Assembly: GCA_000151295.1 (NCBI GenBank) | Contig: GG745339.1 | Span: 38,900-102,899 of the forward strand | Source of the DNA: Allomyces macrogynus ATCC 38327 | Taxonomy: Eukaryota; Blastocladiomycota; Blastocladiomycetes; Blastocladiales; Blastocladiaceae | Direction of reading: 5' to 3' | DNA: 64,000 nt | Part shown: positions 11,054 to 20,265 of the stretch, one piece after another | How the letters are laid out: every line of letters begins with the position of its first letter | Position numbering within the stretch: the stretch's first letter is position 1 | Translations under genes and position numbers: made by a program | The notes under the pieces: generated by a model | The model's input: only the letters and a program-made list of their open reading frames with translations | Databases searched by the model: none | Told to the model about the DNA's origin: nothing

Positions 11054-12860
11054 TTAGTGCGCCATACTGCTCCCCGAGGCCACCGCTGGTGCCGGCGCAA
11101 GAGGACTGAACACCAAGCACACGCCGTCATCGCCACCGGTCACGACCGTCTCGCCATTCGCGGTCATATCCATGGCCAAGATCGGTTCCTGGTGGCCCAT
11201 CCACCGGTGCAGCTGCGCGCCGGTCCGCGCGTCCCACACGCGCACGGTGCGGTCGGCCGAGCAAGAAACGAGGTGCAGGCCGTCGGCGGTCCATTGCGCC
11301 TTGATGACAGCGTCCTCGTGCCGCAGGGTCGCGCGAGCGGCCATGCGCGTCACATCAAAGAGGGTGATGTTGTTGTCGGTCGACGCGAGCGCGGCGATCG
11401 GGAGGGCGCGTGAGAAGGTGATGGATTCGATCGACGACGAGTGCGCGCTGAACGAGGCGAGGAGCTAGGTGGAGAAATCAACGTCAACGAAATGAAAGCA
11501 CTACATGTTCTCATAGAGTCGGCAGTCGAAGCATACGTTGCCGTTGGTCAAGTTAATCGCGCGCGCCGTGCCCTCGGACCCGCCGACGACGGCAACGTTC
11601 GAGTTGTGGTGCACGCCAATCGCCGTGATCACCTCCTCCTGGAACCACCGACCGTCGTCGGGGGCATCAAAGAGGGTGATGTTGTTGTCGGTCGACGCGA
11701 GCGCGGCGATCGGGAGGGCGCGTGAGAAGGTGATGGATTCGATCGACGACGAGTGCGCGCTGAACGAGGCGAGGAGCTAGGTGGAGAAATCAACGTCAAC
11801 GAAATGAAAGCACTACATGTTCTCATAGAGTCGGCAGTCGAAGCATACGTTGCCGTTGGTCAAGTTAATCGCGCGCGCCGTGCCCTCGGACCCGCCGACG
11901 ACGGCAACGTTCGAGTTGTGGTGCACGCCAATCGCCGTGATCACCTCCTCCTGGAACCACCGACCGTCGTCGGGGGTGTACTTGAAGACGGGCGAGGCCG
12001 TGCGTGGGTCCCAAAACGCCAAGGTGCCGTCCTCGGCGCCCGTAATCACGCGCTTGCCGTCGGGCGTGAACTGGCCGCACGTCACGGCGGCCGTGTGCAC
12101 ACCAGCGAGAATGCACATGACGTTACCGCTTGGCAGGTTGTAGAGCCACGCCTGGCCGTCGTTGGTACCGACGAGCAACACGTTGCCCTTCGGGTGCCAG
12201 TGAATCCACTACGACAGGATTGGGTGAGCATCAAGCACTAAATACCGCACTGGAACGCCATCGACAACGCAGCAACACGCACCATGACCTCGTCCGACGC
12301 CTCGAGCGCCGCGACCTGCGTTCCCGTCGCAGAGTTCCAAACAAAGACCTTGCCGTCCATGCCGCCCGTCGCGCACAGCGATCCGTCCATGTTGAACGCC
12401 GCGGCGATGACCGAGTCCGTGTGCCCTGCGAGCGCGTGCAGGCGCTCTCCCGTCGCCACATTCCACAGGTACGCCATATCGTCCTCGCCACCCGAAAGGG
12501 CAATCGTCGGGTGCGTCGGGTGCAGCGCGACGCAGTGCACGGGCTCTGGTGCACGAATCAAACGTGGTCAATCGCCGAGCCTGGAAAAAGCACCATCACA
12601 GTCCAACGTTACGCACGCTTGTGCTCAAAGAACCCCTGAACCGAATCGTCGTGCAATTCCATCATGCCGTCATCGTCGTCATCGTCCTGCACGCCCGCGG
12701 CGGCGCCGTCGTCGACCTCGTCGTCGTCCTCGTCCATGGGCACGTCGCCCTCGGTCGTGTTCACGTCAATAATCTCGGCGGCCTCGTCGTGCTCGGCAAA
12801 GTGCTTTTCCTCGGCGGCGTCCGGCTGGTCGCCAGGCAGTTGATGGTGCGTGGGATCCAT
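11054..12860 (-). CDS. SQT1: AAMP/SQT1-type WD40 protein with an internal duplication
   Basis: WD40 propeller related to animal AAMP and yeast Sqt1, the dedicated chaperone of ribosomal protein uL16. The N-terminus is acidic (EDDDEVDDG and DDDDDDG), as in the family, followed by blades such as IALSGGEDDMAYLWNVATG, CATGGMDGKVFVWNSATG, VITGAEDGTLAFWDPRT and LVSCSADRTVRVWDARTG. Introns are 12546-12616, 12209-12282, 11777-11848 and 11465-11536. The last two are identical copies, because 312 bp are repeated in tandem. The repeat adds 240 coding bases, so the product is 505 residues; without it the protein would be 425, close to the roughly 430 usual for the family. The frame stays open across the junction (TLFDAPDDGRW). 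Either the propeller has an extra segment or the duplication is an assembly error. Confidence 0.9.
11353..11976. repeat. Exact 312-bp tandem direct duplication
   Basis: Copies at 11353-11664 and 11665-11976 look identical by eye. Each spans the 3' part of one SQT1 exon, a complete 72-nt intron and the 5' part of the next exon. The boundary falls within codons that still read through in frame. Confidence 0.93.
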
Positions 12861-13338
12861 GGTCGTGCTGGGTTGTAGGCTCGTTTGTGGAGAGAGTTGA
12901 GTCGCCGCCGTCGCGTGTCGACTGTGTCGTCGAACGTCGTCACCAAATCGCGAATGAATGATCAGGTCAACGTGGCTGACTGGTCCGCAATGCGCGATGC
13001 TTGGTGGTGGCACTCTGCTTGGAGCGTCACGTGTGCTGTTGCTAAGGCAGCTTGTTCGCTGCCATCACGTCGACAACTCTGCTGGCGCGCGGCCTCGAGG
13101 CTGGGTCGAAGGCCCAACATTGACACGACGGCACGACCCGGGACACAGAGCAGGCGTACAATGAATGATTTATCCACAGACAATGACAAGCAAGAAAAGC
13201 ACACGGTTCAAAAGCGGGCACTGATCAGCTGTGAGGAGCGCAAACAGAGAATAACGAAAGACACCCAAAACGGTTCCATGTAAAACACATCGCACCAAGC
13301 GCGGCTCGCACCGCCAACTCCGTCGCTACCTTCTCCGC
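12861..13338. other. Intergenic, SQT1 upstream region and orphan gene 3' flank
   Basis: About 480 bp between minus-strand genes. The SQT1 promoter should be near 12861-13050. No other feature was recognised. Confidence 0.4.
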
Positions 13339-15165
13339 CTAATACTGCGGCGGTCCCGGCGGCAACAGCGGGTCCGACGACCCCTGCCGGTCCATCCCCA
13401 TCCCCGGTCCCGGCCTTGCCTGCACCGGCTGTGGCATGTACAGCGGCGTCCCTTGCTGCTGCATTGGCGGTGCGTACGGCGCCGGCGACTCGGCCAAGTA
13501 CCGCGGCGGTGCCGCGTAATGCGCGGCGGCCGGTGGCGGGGTCGCCTGGTACGGCGGGACCATGGCTGGCGGTTTCGAGGACGCGGCGAGTGCCGCCCAC
13601 GGGTCGTTGGCGGGCGAGAGGAGCGGTTCGGTCACGGGTTGGGCGGCCTGCACGTAGACGAAACTGCTGGGTGCGGGCGAGTACGGCGACGACGACGCGG
13701 CGTGCGACGCAAACGACGGCATGCCCGGTGACGGCGCCATTGGGTTATTACCACGGCCGACGGTGCGCGCGATCGTTGACGTCAGCGACTCTTGCCGCTT
13801 CCCGCGCGCACGACGCAGAGCAAAGAACCCGGCACCAACAATTAATGCGGCAATCACGCCGACGACGATCGCCGTCACATGGCCCGACTTCTTGGTCGAG
13901 TCGGCCCCCGCCGAGTCGGACGCCTTGACGTCGTCGTTCTGCGACGCCGAGTACGTCGCGAGGATCTGCGGACACCGCACGCGCAACGAGCCGGGCATAT
14001 CCGCACACGAGTCGGCGTGCAGGCACGTCGCGTACTCGGAGTACCACCCGCAATGTCCGACATCCTTTTCAATGGCCAGACCCGACAGACAGCTCGAGTC
14101 GGTAGACCGGAACGGGTGCGCCTTCATCGCCTGCACGTACTTGGCGCCCGCGGCCAGGAACTCGGGCGACTGGTTCGGGCAATACGTCGTGTTCCCCAAA
14201 TCCCCCTGAACACTCGCCGCGCGATCGTCCCACGTCTCGGCACACAGGTTCAGCTGCGCGTCCACCGAGCACGGATCCCCCTTTTGCTTGTAATACAGGA
14301 CCAAGTCGGCCATGGCCGCCGTCAAGTAATACCGCTGCCGCGGCACTTTACATCCGGCCTGCGCCGTCATGTACGCCGTGCCCTGCGTTGCGAACAGCGA
14401 CCACGGCGCATTCCCAAACAAATCCACCAGGTCGGACGCGTTGCGCAGCGAGGTCGGGAATGTGGCCGGGTCGTACTTGGCCGTAAACCGGTCGGCGAAG
14501 TACCCGCGCACGTCGATGGGCAGGTACACGGGAGAACTCAGCGCGCGCCACGCCCACACCTTGTTGAGCACCAAACATTCTTGCTTTTTACCGGGCGGAA
14601 CGCACCGACCGGACGAGCACGGGTCGCTGGTCGTGGACGGGACGACCGACGGCGCCGTGGGCGTGGGCGAGCTCGCAGTTGCTGCGGGGGTCGCAGAGGC
14701 GGAGGCAGAGGCTGCCGAATGGGTCGCTACGGGCGATATGTCGGAACTCGGAGCGGCTGCAGAGGGCGCGGCCGACGGTGCCGGCGATGCGCCAGGCAAC
14801 GCGATCGGGGATCCCGGCTTGGATGCGGGCGCGGGTGCCGACGTTGGTGCCGACTTACTCGGTGATGATGGCGCGCTCGGCGCATCGTTTTTGCTTGGAC
14901 TGCCGGCATCATTGTTGGACGGACTGGCCCCGGGTTTCTCGCCGCCCTCGGCGGGTGCAGGCGCAGGCGCCGCAACGGGTGCGGCTGCTGCAGGTGCCGG
15001 TCCCGCGGGGGCGGGCGAGCTCGTCACGGCGTGCGGCGCATACAGAATCACGAAGACGGCAGCAAGCGCGACCAGCGCGAGGTGGAGCATGGTACGACGC
15101 ATTTTTGAGCGCGGCGACCGTGCAGAGCGGTGTCGCCGACGGCCGCGGACGGCGGGACTTGACAT
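13339..15165 (-). CDS. Orphan Cys-rich single-pass membrane protein
   Basis: An uninterrupted 608-residue frame of unknown function. A basic N-terminus precedes a hydrophobic segment (TMLHLALVALAAVFVILYA, about residues 25-43), acting as signal peptide or anchor. A long Ala/Pro/Ser linker follows to about residue 190. The next 210 residues form a Cys-rich domain with many spaced cysteines (CSSGRCVPPGKKQECLV, QAGCKVPRQRYYLTAAMADL, GHCGWYSEYATCLHADSC) and NxT/S sites, so it is probably extracellular and disulfide-bonded. A second membrane span (AIVVGVIAALIVGAGFFAL) is followed by the basic stop-transfer RRARGKR and a Pro/Ser/Gln-rich cytosolic tail ending in PPGPPQY. This is a type I receptor-like layout, but there is no kinase or other signalling domain. 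I cannot assign the Cys-rich domain to a named family. Confidence 0.82.
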   Translation of the reverse strand: MSSPAVRGRRRHRSARSPRSKMRRTMLHLALVALAAVFVILYAPHAVTSSPAPAGPAPAAAAPVAAPAPAPAEGGEKPGASPSNNDAGSPSKNDAPSAPSSPSKSAPTSAPAPASKPGSPIALPGASPAPSAAPSAAAPSSDISPVATHSAASASASATPAATASSPTPTAPSVVPSTTSDPCSSGRCVPPGKKQECLVLNKVWAWRALSSPVYLPIDVRGYFADRFTAKYDPATFPTSLRNASDLVDLFGNAPWSLFATQGTAYMTAQAGCKVPRQRYYLTAAMADLVLYYKQKGDPCSVDAQLNLCAETWDDRAASVQGDLGNTTYCPNQSPEFLAAGAKYVQAMKAHPFRSTDSSCLSGLAIEKDVGHCGWYSEYATCLHADSCADMPGSLRVRCPQILATYSASQNDDVKASDSAGADSTKKSGHVTAIVVGVIAALIVGAGFFALRRARGKRQESLTSTIARTVGRGNNPMAPSPGMPSFASHAASSSPYSPAPSSFVYVQAAQPVTEPLLSPANDPWAALAASSKPPAMVPPYQATPPPAAAHYAAPPRYLAESPAPYAPPMQQQGTPLYMPQPVQARPGPGMGMDRQGSSDPLLPPGPPQY

Positions 15166-15717
15166 GACGATCTTGGACTAGGTGGAGAGCGTTGAGAAGG
15201 TGGTGGTCGGGCGCTGGACAGACGGGGTCGACTTGCGGTGTGGAGGGAGAGGGACGAAAACGGAGACCAGGACCGAGGCGCGGAGAAGCGGTGGGTACTT
15301 GAACCCCTCCGCTCAGGTCACGGTCATGCCCGGTCCCCAGCCGGGGAATATGCTTTCTGGCCGGCGGTCACGGTGCATGGGTGGGTGGTGGATAGTCGTG
15401 CATTTCGGCGTGTCGGGCGTGAGGGGTCCGGCGAAGCGTGAGCAATCGAGAAGATGGAATGACACGGGGACGATGCTTTGGTCGGATTGGGTTTGCAACG
15501 GTTCCGCCAACGGCGCGATCAGCGAGGGATCAGCATGGACAGGCACCTGCTGGTCCTTGGCCAACGGTATGGCGAGAGCGGCGTTTGACTTTCCGTATCG
15601 CGGCAACTGCGGTGCATTAGCAAGTGGGTCGCGACCGAGTCCAAAATACTCGCATATCCAACCCAGTCCATTTTCCTCTTGACCACGAAGCGTAGTCTCC
15701 GACCTCCGTCGTCCTCC
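15166..15717. other. Intergenic, orphan membrane gene upstream and SCAR 3' flank
   Basis: About 550 bp between two minus-strand genes; the orphan gene promoter is expected near 15170-15400. Nothing else is supported. Confidence 0.4.
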
Positions 15718-16423
15718 TCACCAGTCCTCGTCCTCATCCTCCTCATCCTCGCCCTCCGAATCCGACATTTCAATCGCCGCGCGCCGCATCAAAATACTCG
15801 CCACATCGTTCCCACCGGCGGCTCCCGGTGCCGGCACGTTGGCGCCCTTCTTCTTGCCAGCGGCACCGGCTGCAGCAGCCGCATCGCCCGCGGGCGCCTC
15901 GACTTTACGCAACTTGAACCCACCCATTCGAATCGACGACAACACGCCATCGCGGCCCGCAGGGGCCGGCGCAGGTGCTGCGGGGGCAGCAGTGGGACCC
16001 GACGTCGAACGTAGTTTGGGCGCCTGTGCGACGAGCGCGGCGAGCGACGGGGCGCCGCTCGGCGAGATGGGTGCGGGTGGGGGTGGAGGAGGTGGGAAGG
16101 AGCCTCCACCGCCCATCGGCGGCGGCGGAGGGGGAGGTGCCACGATCGAGAGCGCCGGCGGAGGTGGCGGCGGGGGTGGGGGCATCGCGCCCATCGGACC
16201 CGGTGCGGGTGGCGGGGGAGGTGGGATCGCGCCCGTAAAAAAAACGCTCGGCGGGAGTGGCGGTGGAGGGGGCGTGGTGAACGCGTCCGCACCGCCAAAT
16301 GACACGGGCGGTGGGGGTGGGAGGGCCATGGCGTCCCATGCGTCGGTCGGAGCGCCGAATGCTGGCGGCGGAGGTGGGGGTGGGACCGCCCCCATCCCCG
16401 TGTCGAGACCGGGCATAGCGGTG

Positions 16424-16455
<32 letters not shown>

Positions 16456-17692
16456 AAGGATCAGGCCTTGAAGTCGTGCCGGGTCGTATCCGGCAAACAG
16501 CGCGTCGGGGTTCGGCAGCGCCATCGCGTCCGTGGCCGGTGGCGGCGGCGGCGGGAGCATCCCCGCGTCGCCCGGCGGCGCCAGGAACGCGCCATCCTGA
16601 TCCATTGCCGGTGGTGCAAGCGACGCAGTATCCGACGCGACACCTCCCTCTGCCCCTTCCTCTGCCGCGAGTCCACCATTCGACGCGGTGACTTGACTCT
16701 TGTTCCGCTTGGCCGTCGACCGTTTGCGCTGCGCGCCCGCGGCAGCGACAGCTGACTGCCGCTGCATGCTGCGCGCGGCCTTGCGCGCGGCCTTCTTTTT
16801 CTTGCGCTCCTCCTCATCCTTGGTTATGACTTTGCGCCACTCGTCAATAAAGAAGTCCGGGTACGAGTAGAACGCCATCGACTGCATGCCGTCGTCGCGG
16901 TAGGCGTCCAACCGGTCGAGTGCGGGTGGCGCCGTGCATTGCGCGTAAGCCGCAGCGATCGCCGGTGGGCGGGTCGAGCGCGTGAGGAACCCGAAGAGTG
17001 GAGTGGCCGTAGGGACCATCTTAACAGGTGCGGGAGCGAGGAAATGGGCCGAGACGGCGCCGGACGTTGCAGCGAGTTGCGCATGTTCTGGGTCGTTGGG
17101 ATCGTGCAGGACGCGCGCAACGTCGGCGAGCGAGTCGCCAGCATGTCGCGCCGAGGCGGTAAGCGCGTCGATGCGCGTGGCAAGAGTGACGGTGCGGTGT
17201 GCGGTCGCGGCGACGCGCGTGGAGAGGTCTATTCAAGACAGAACGGGATCAGTGCCCGAAAAGCACGGCACTTCCACGACGCGATCGAATCGACGCGAGA
17301 GTGAGTCGGGACAACTTACTCGACATGAGCGTGGCTGCATGGTCGGTGACGGCGGCGAGCAGCTCGATGCAGCGCAGGACCTGCAGCGTGCTGAGCTGCT
17401 GTGCGTCGGCAGGCGAGGACCCGGACGCGGGGGGCGGCGGCGGCGAGGCAGCCACGGCGTGCGCGAGCGTCATGGTCGCCAACAGGACGTGATGGTCGCT
17501 TTGCGGCAAGTGGCGGGCAGTCTCGCGGCGTGGATCGTGCTCGATTTGGGTTGCCGCGCGCGACGTCGTGGAAATTTCGGTCGTTGATACGCACACGACG
17601 CGGTCACGTTGTGCGGTCCATCCGTGCCTTCGTCGCGGTGTTGAGCTCTCGACGTCCCGTCCACACGTTCTCAATAGCACGACCTCAGCCAT
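15718..17692 (-). CDS. SCAR/WAVE-type Arp2/3 activator
   Basis: Nucleation-promoting factor linking Rac-WAVE-complex signals to branched actin. Two exons with an intron at 17229-17319 (donor GTAAGT) give 627 residues. The N-terminal SCAR homology region ends with LDAYRDDGMQSMAFYSYPDF followed by FIDEWRK and a basic ERKKKKAARKAAR stretch, matching the WAVE pattern of YRDD, FYTDP and FFDLWKE. A long poly-proline centre would bind profilin and SH3 proteins. The C-terminus holds a WH2 motif (VLSSIRMGGFKLRKV), then a central-like helix and an acidic end with terminal tryptophan (GEDEEDEDEDW), the Arp2/3-binding WCA layout. The ATG at 17692 lies in a strong context (GCCATGG), but the first 60 residues align poorly, so start and first exon are uncertain. 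No WH1 or CRIB domain is seen, which excludes WASP. Confidence 0.82.
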
Positions 17693-18198
17693 GGCAACCT
17701 GCTGCACGCGTCCATCCGCACCGTGACCCTGCCGGCTCCGGGGCAACCGCAACCCAAACACGAGCCCATCAACCGCTCAACCCGGGCCAAGCCGACCGCC
17801 ACCAAGCCGCGCTCGTGCAATACGGCTCGAGCTCTTCCGATGACGAAGAGGAATCCACGTTACGCGGATCCGGATGCAGCAAAGTCTCGCGCTCTGGGGT
17901 CTACGCGTCGCGCGTGTCCAATCCGCCGAACAGGTCCTGGCCGATATCAATCTCCCCACCTGGTCCACAGCCCTCGCGTCGGAACCGGCCTGGTCCTTGC
18001 CGGACTAGACTAGCGTCGACCTGATCGAGCTCGAATGTGTGGACGGGTTCTGGTGAAAGGAAGCGACCACACGGGGCGACAAGCACGCCCAAACGCCCTT
18101 TTTGATATAAATCCCAAAATTCCAGTCGACGGCAAACCGACTCGTTCCACCCCCACTCCAAGCCTCCCCGCACAACGACCTGCGCACGGTCGCGGTCA
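17693..18198. other. Intergenic, SCAR upstream and phosphatase 3' flank
   Basis: About 500 bp. On the plus strand a short frame near 17805-17880 reads ALVQYGSSSSDDEEES, and another frame near 17880-18010 looks codon-biased, but no start, splice sites or domain connect them. It could be a gene remnant; I do not call a gene. Confidence 0.35.
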
Positions 18199-19750
18199 TC
18201 ATCCGCCGCCACCCGTCGACGACCCCTCGTCATCGCCCAGCACGAGCATGACATTATCGACTCGGTCGAGATCGTGCAAAAACGGGACCAAATCCAACAA
18301 CTCCGAATCGGTCGGATCATTGAACCAACTGGTCACCGGAATCGCATTGGCGCGATGAAACAAGTAACTCGCCGGCGAATTATCAATGATAATTACCTTC
18401 GCCAAATCTCGCCCGAGCCGCGACAGATCCTTGACGTACTGTCCCTTGTGGTGCAGGCACGATTCGCGGAAGAGCCGGTGCTTGACGAGGTTTCGGTGCG
18501 GATCGAGGAGGTCGAGGACCGGGTCGGCGTATTTGGCGAGCGAGGCTGTGAAAACGACCACTTCGAATTTGTCGCCGACGGCGCGGAGAAAGGCGTCGAC
18601 GCCCGGCCGTTTCTGCACGTAGACGTGGTGAATTTGCCGGTCAATTTCGACGGGGACAATGTAATCGGCGTTGGGGACGAGCTTGAAGGACGAGTGCAGC
18701 AGGGTTTCGTCTGGCGTGTTGGTATAAGAGATGAGCGCGGGATTCGGGGGGACCCAGAGCGAAGAGTGACAGGAACGGACCAAGATCGAGCACCAAACAC
18801 TTTTTCCCGACATCCTCGGGCGCAAGCGGTGCCAACAGCGCCTGCGACGGGGGCGCGACAGCGCTCCTCCTCACGTCGTTCCGTGCCACGACCGTCGATT
18901 TGCCGGCACGCCTTCCGTCCGGTGAGGAAGCCGAAGGCTGCCTGCGCCACGGCGGGACCGTGAGAAACGCTGCCAATGATGCGACCAAGGGGCTATTCAG
19001 CGGCCGGCCGGGCGACGGTGATGGTGGGGACGGTGGCGGGTCGGCCGGGAGAGGGTGCACCGTGAGTGACGGCAGCGGGTCATTGCCGCGGCGCCATCCC
19101 GGGGACGAGACGCGCGTGGACGCGTTGGGTGTTGGCGGCGCGACGGATGTGATCAAGTCGGCGGGAGGCGTGGAGTCTGGTGTCGGTGCCGAGTAGATGG
19201 GTGCGCCCGCGACGGCCATGGCAGGTGCTGGCGGGCAGGGCGATGCCGGCCGTGACGACGTGGACGTTGACGGCGATGGTGGGCGGCGATGCGTTTCCGG
19301 GATCCCACACAGGCACCGCCACATGGCGGCGCGGAACGCGGCCGTCAGCGCGGCCATGACGCCCATGCGGCGCGTCGGCGTACTGCGTCGAGTGCCGCGG
19401 CGCGACGATGCCGAGGAGGTGGCTGACGCGTGTCGCGGCGAGCTGGAGCCGCGCGATGTCGGGGTTGTCGAAGTACTTGGCGGACGCGACGGCGTGCCTG
19501 TGGAAGCGGCGGCCGAGGCGGGCTTGCGGTACGTCAGGACGGCGGCGGCATTGACGGCGGTGGTGACGGCGGGGGCAGTGGATGTCGGCGACGGCGGGGA
19601 TGCAGTTCCCGCGCTGACAGCCGCGTCGCTGGGCAGCAGCGGGGCCGCGTCGGCGTCGGACAACATGGGCTTGGCGGGTGGTTGAGCATAGCCATGGTTG
19701 GCGGCAGTGGCGACTGGCTGGACATCGACGACGTGGGCCGTGGGCCGCAT
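18199..19750 (-). CDS. SCP/Psr1-type CTD phosphatase (FCP1-homology, HAD fold)
   Basis: Ser phosphatase of the small CTD phosphatase family (animal CTDSP, yeast Psr1/Psr2). Two exons with an intron at 18711-18780 join to 493 residues. The intron splits the catalytic signature, which reads [17 protein letters not shown] after splicing and supplies the two aspartates of the DxDxT motif. Further landmarks are [66 protein letters not shown] and the terminal helix [12 protein letters not shown]. The N-terminal 320 residues are Pro/Ser/Thr/Ala-rich and disordered, as in Psr proteins, where the N-terminus handles membrane targeting. The start at 19750 is the first in-frame ATG and is not certain. 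The gene is divergent from MSH2 across 515 bp. Confidence 0.9.
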
Positions 19751-20265
19751 GGCGGCAGCCGGGCAGTTGGGTCAACCGAGTTGGGCGCGCAGAGTGCGGG
19801 TAGTGTGGGCGCGCGAGCGTACGCGGTGCTTGCGCGGTGCTCGCGCTGAGCGGGGACGCGACGCTGCACGAGTGCAGTGGAACGGTGCCGGTGGTCGTCG
19901 ACGTTGTCGTCGCGTGGGGCCGGCCCTTGTTCGCAGGCGCGAGCAGCAGAGAGCAACAACGAGGCCAACCCAAAACCGAAGCGGTCACGTTGTCCAGGTG
20001 CGGGACGCGAGACTCTTCCGCACCGCCGCTCACGCGACTGCCACGTGCAGCCTCACCGCGCCGACGACAAGCCGCCTGCCTCGCCGCCGCAGCCGCCCAG
20101 CCGTGTCAACTCGAGCCGTCATCGTCGTCGACAGTGTGCACGACGACGGCAGCGACGCTCGGCTTGCTCAAGACTGCAAGTAATTGATACCCGGACGCAA
20201 GCGACACCCTGTCCACCCGCTGCCAAGCCGACCCCTCACCAAGTTCCGACTTCACCGCCACCAAG
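19751..20265. promoter_or_regulatory. Divergent promoter region of phosphatase and MSH2 genes
   Basis: The two genes start 515 bp apart on opposite strands, so both promoters must lie here unless 5' UTRs are long. No TATA box or other specific motif stands out. Confidence 0.4.
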
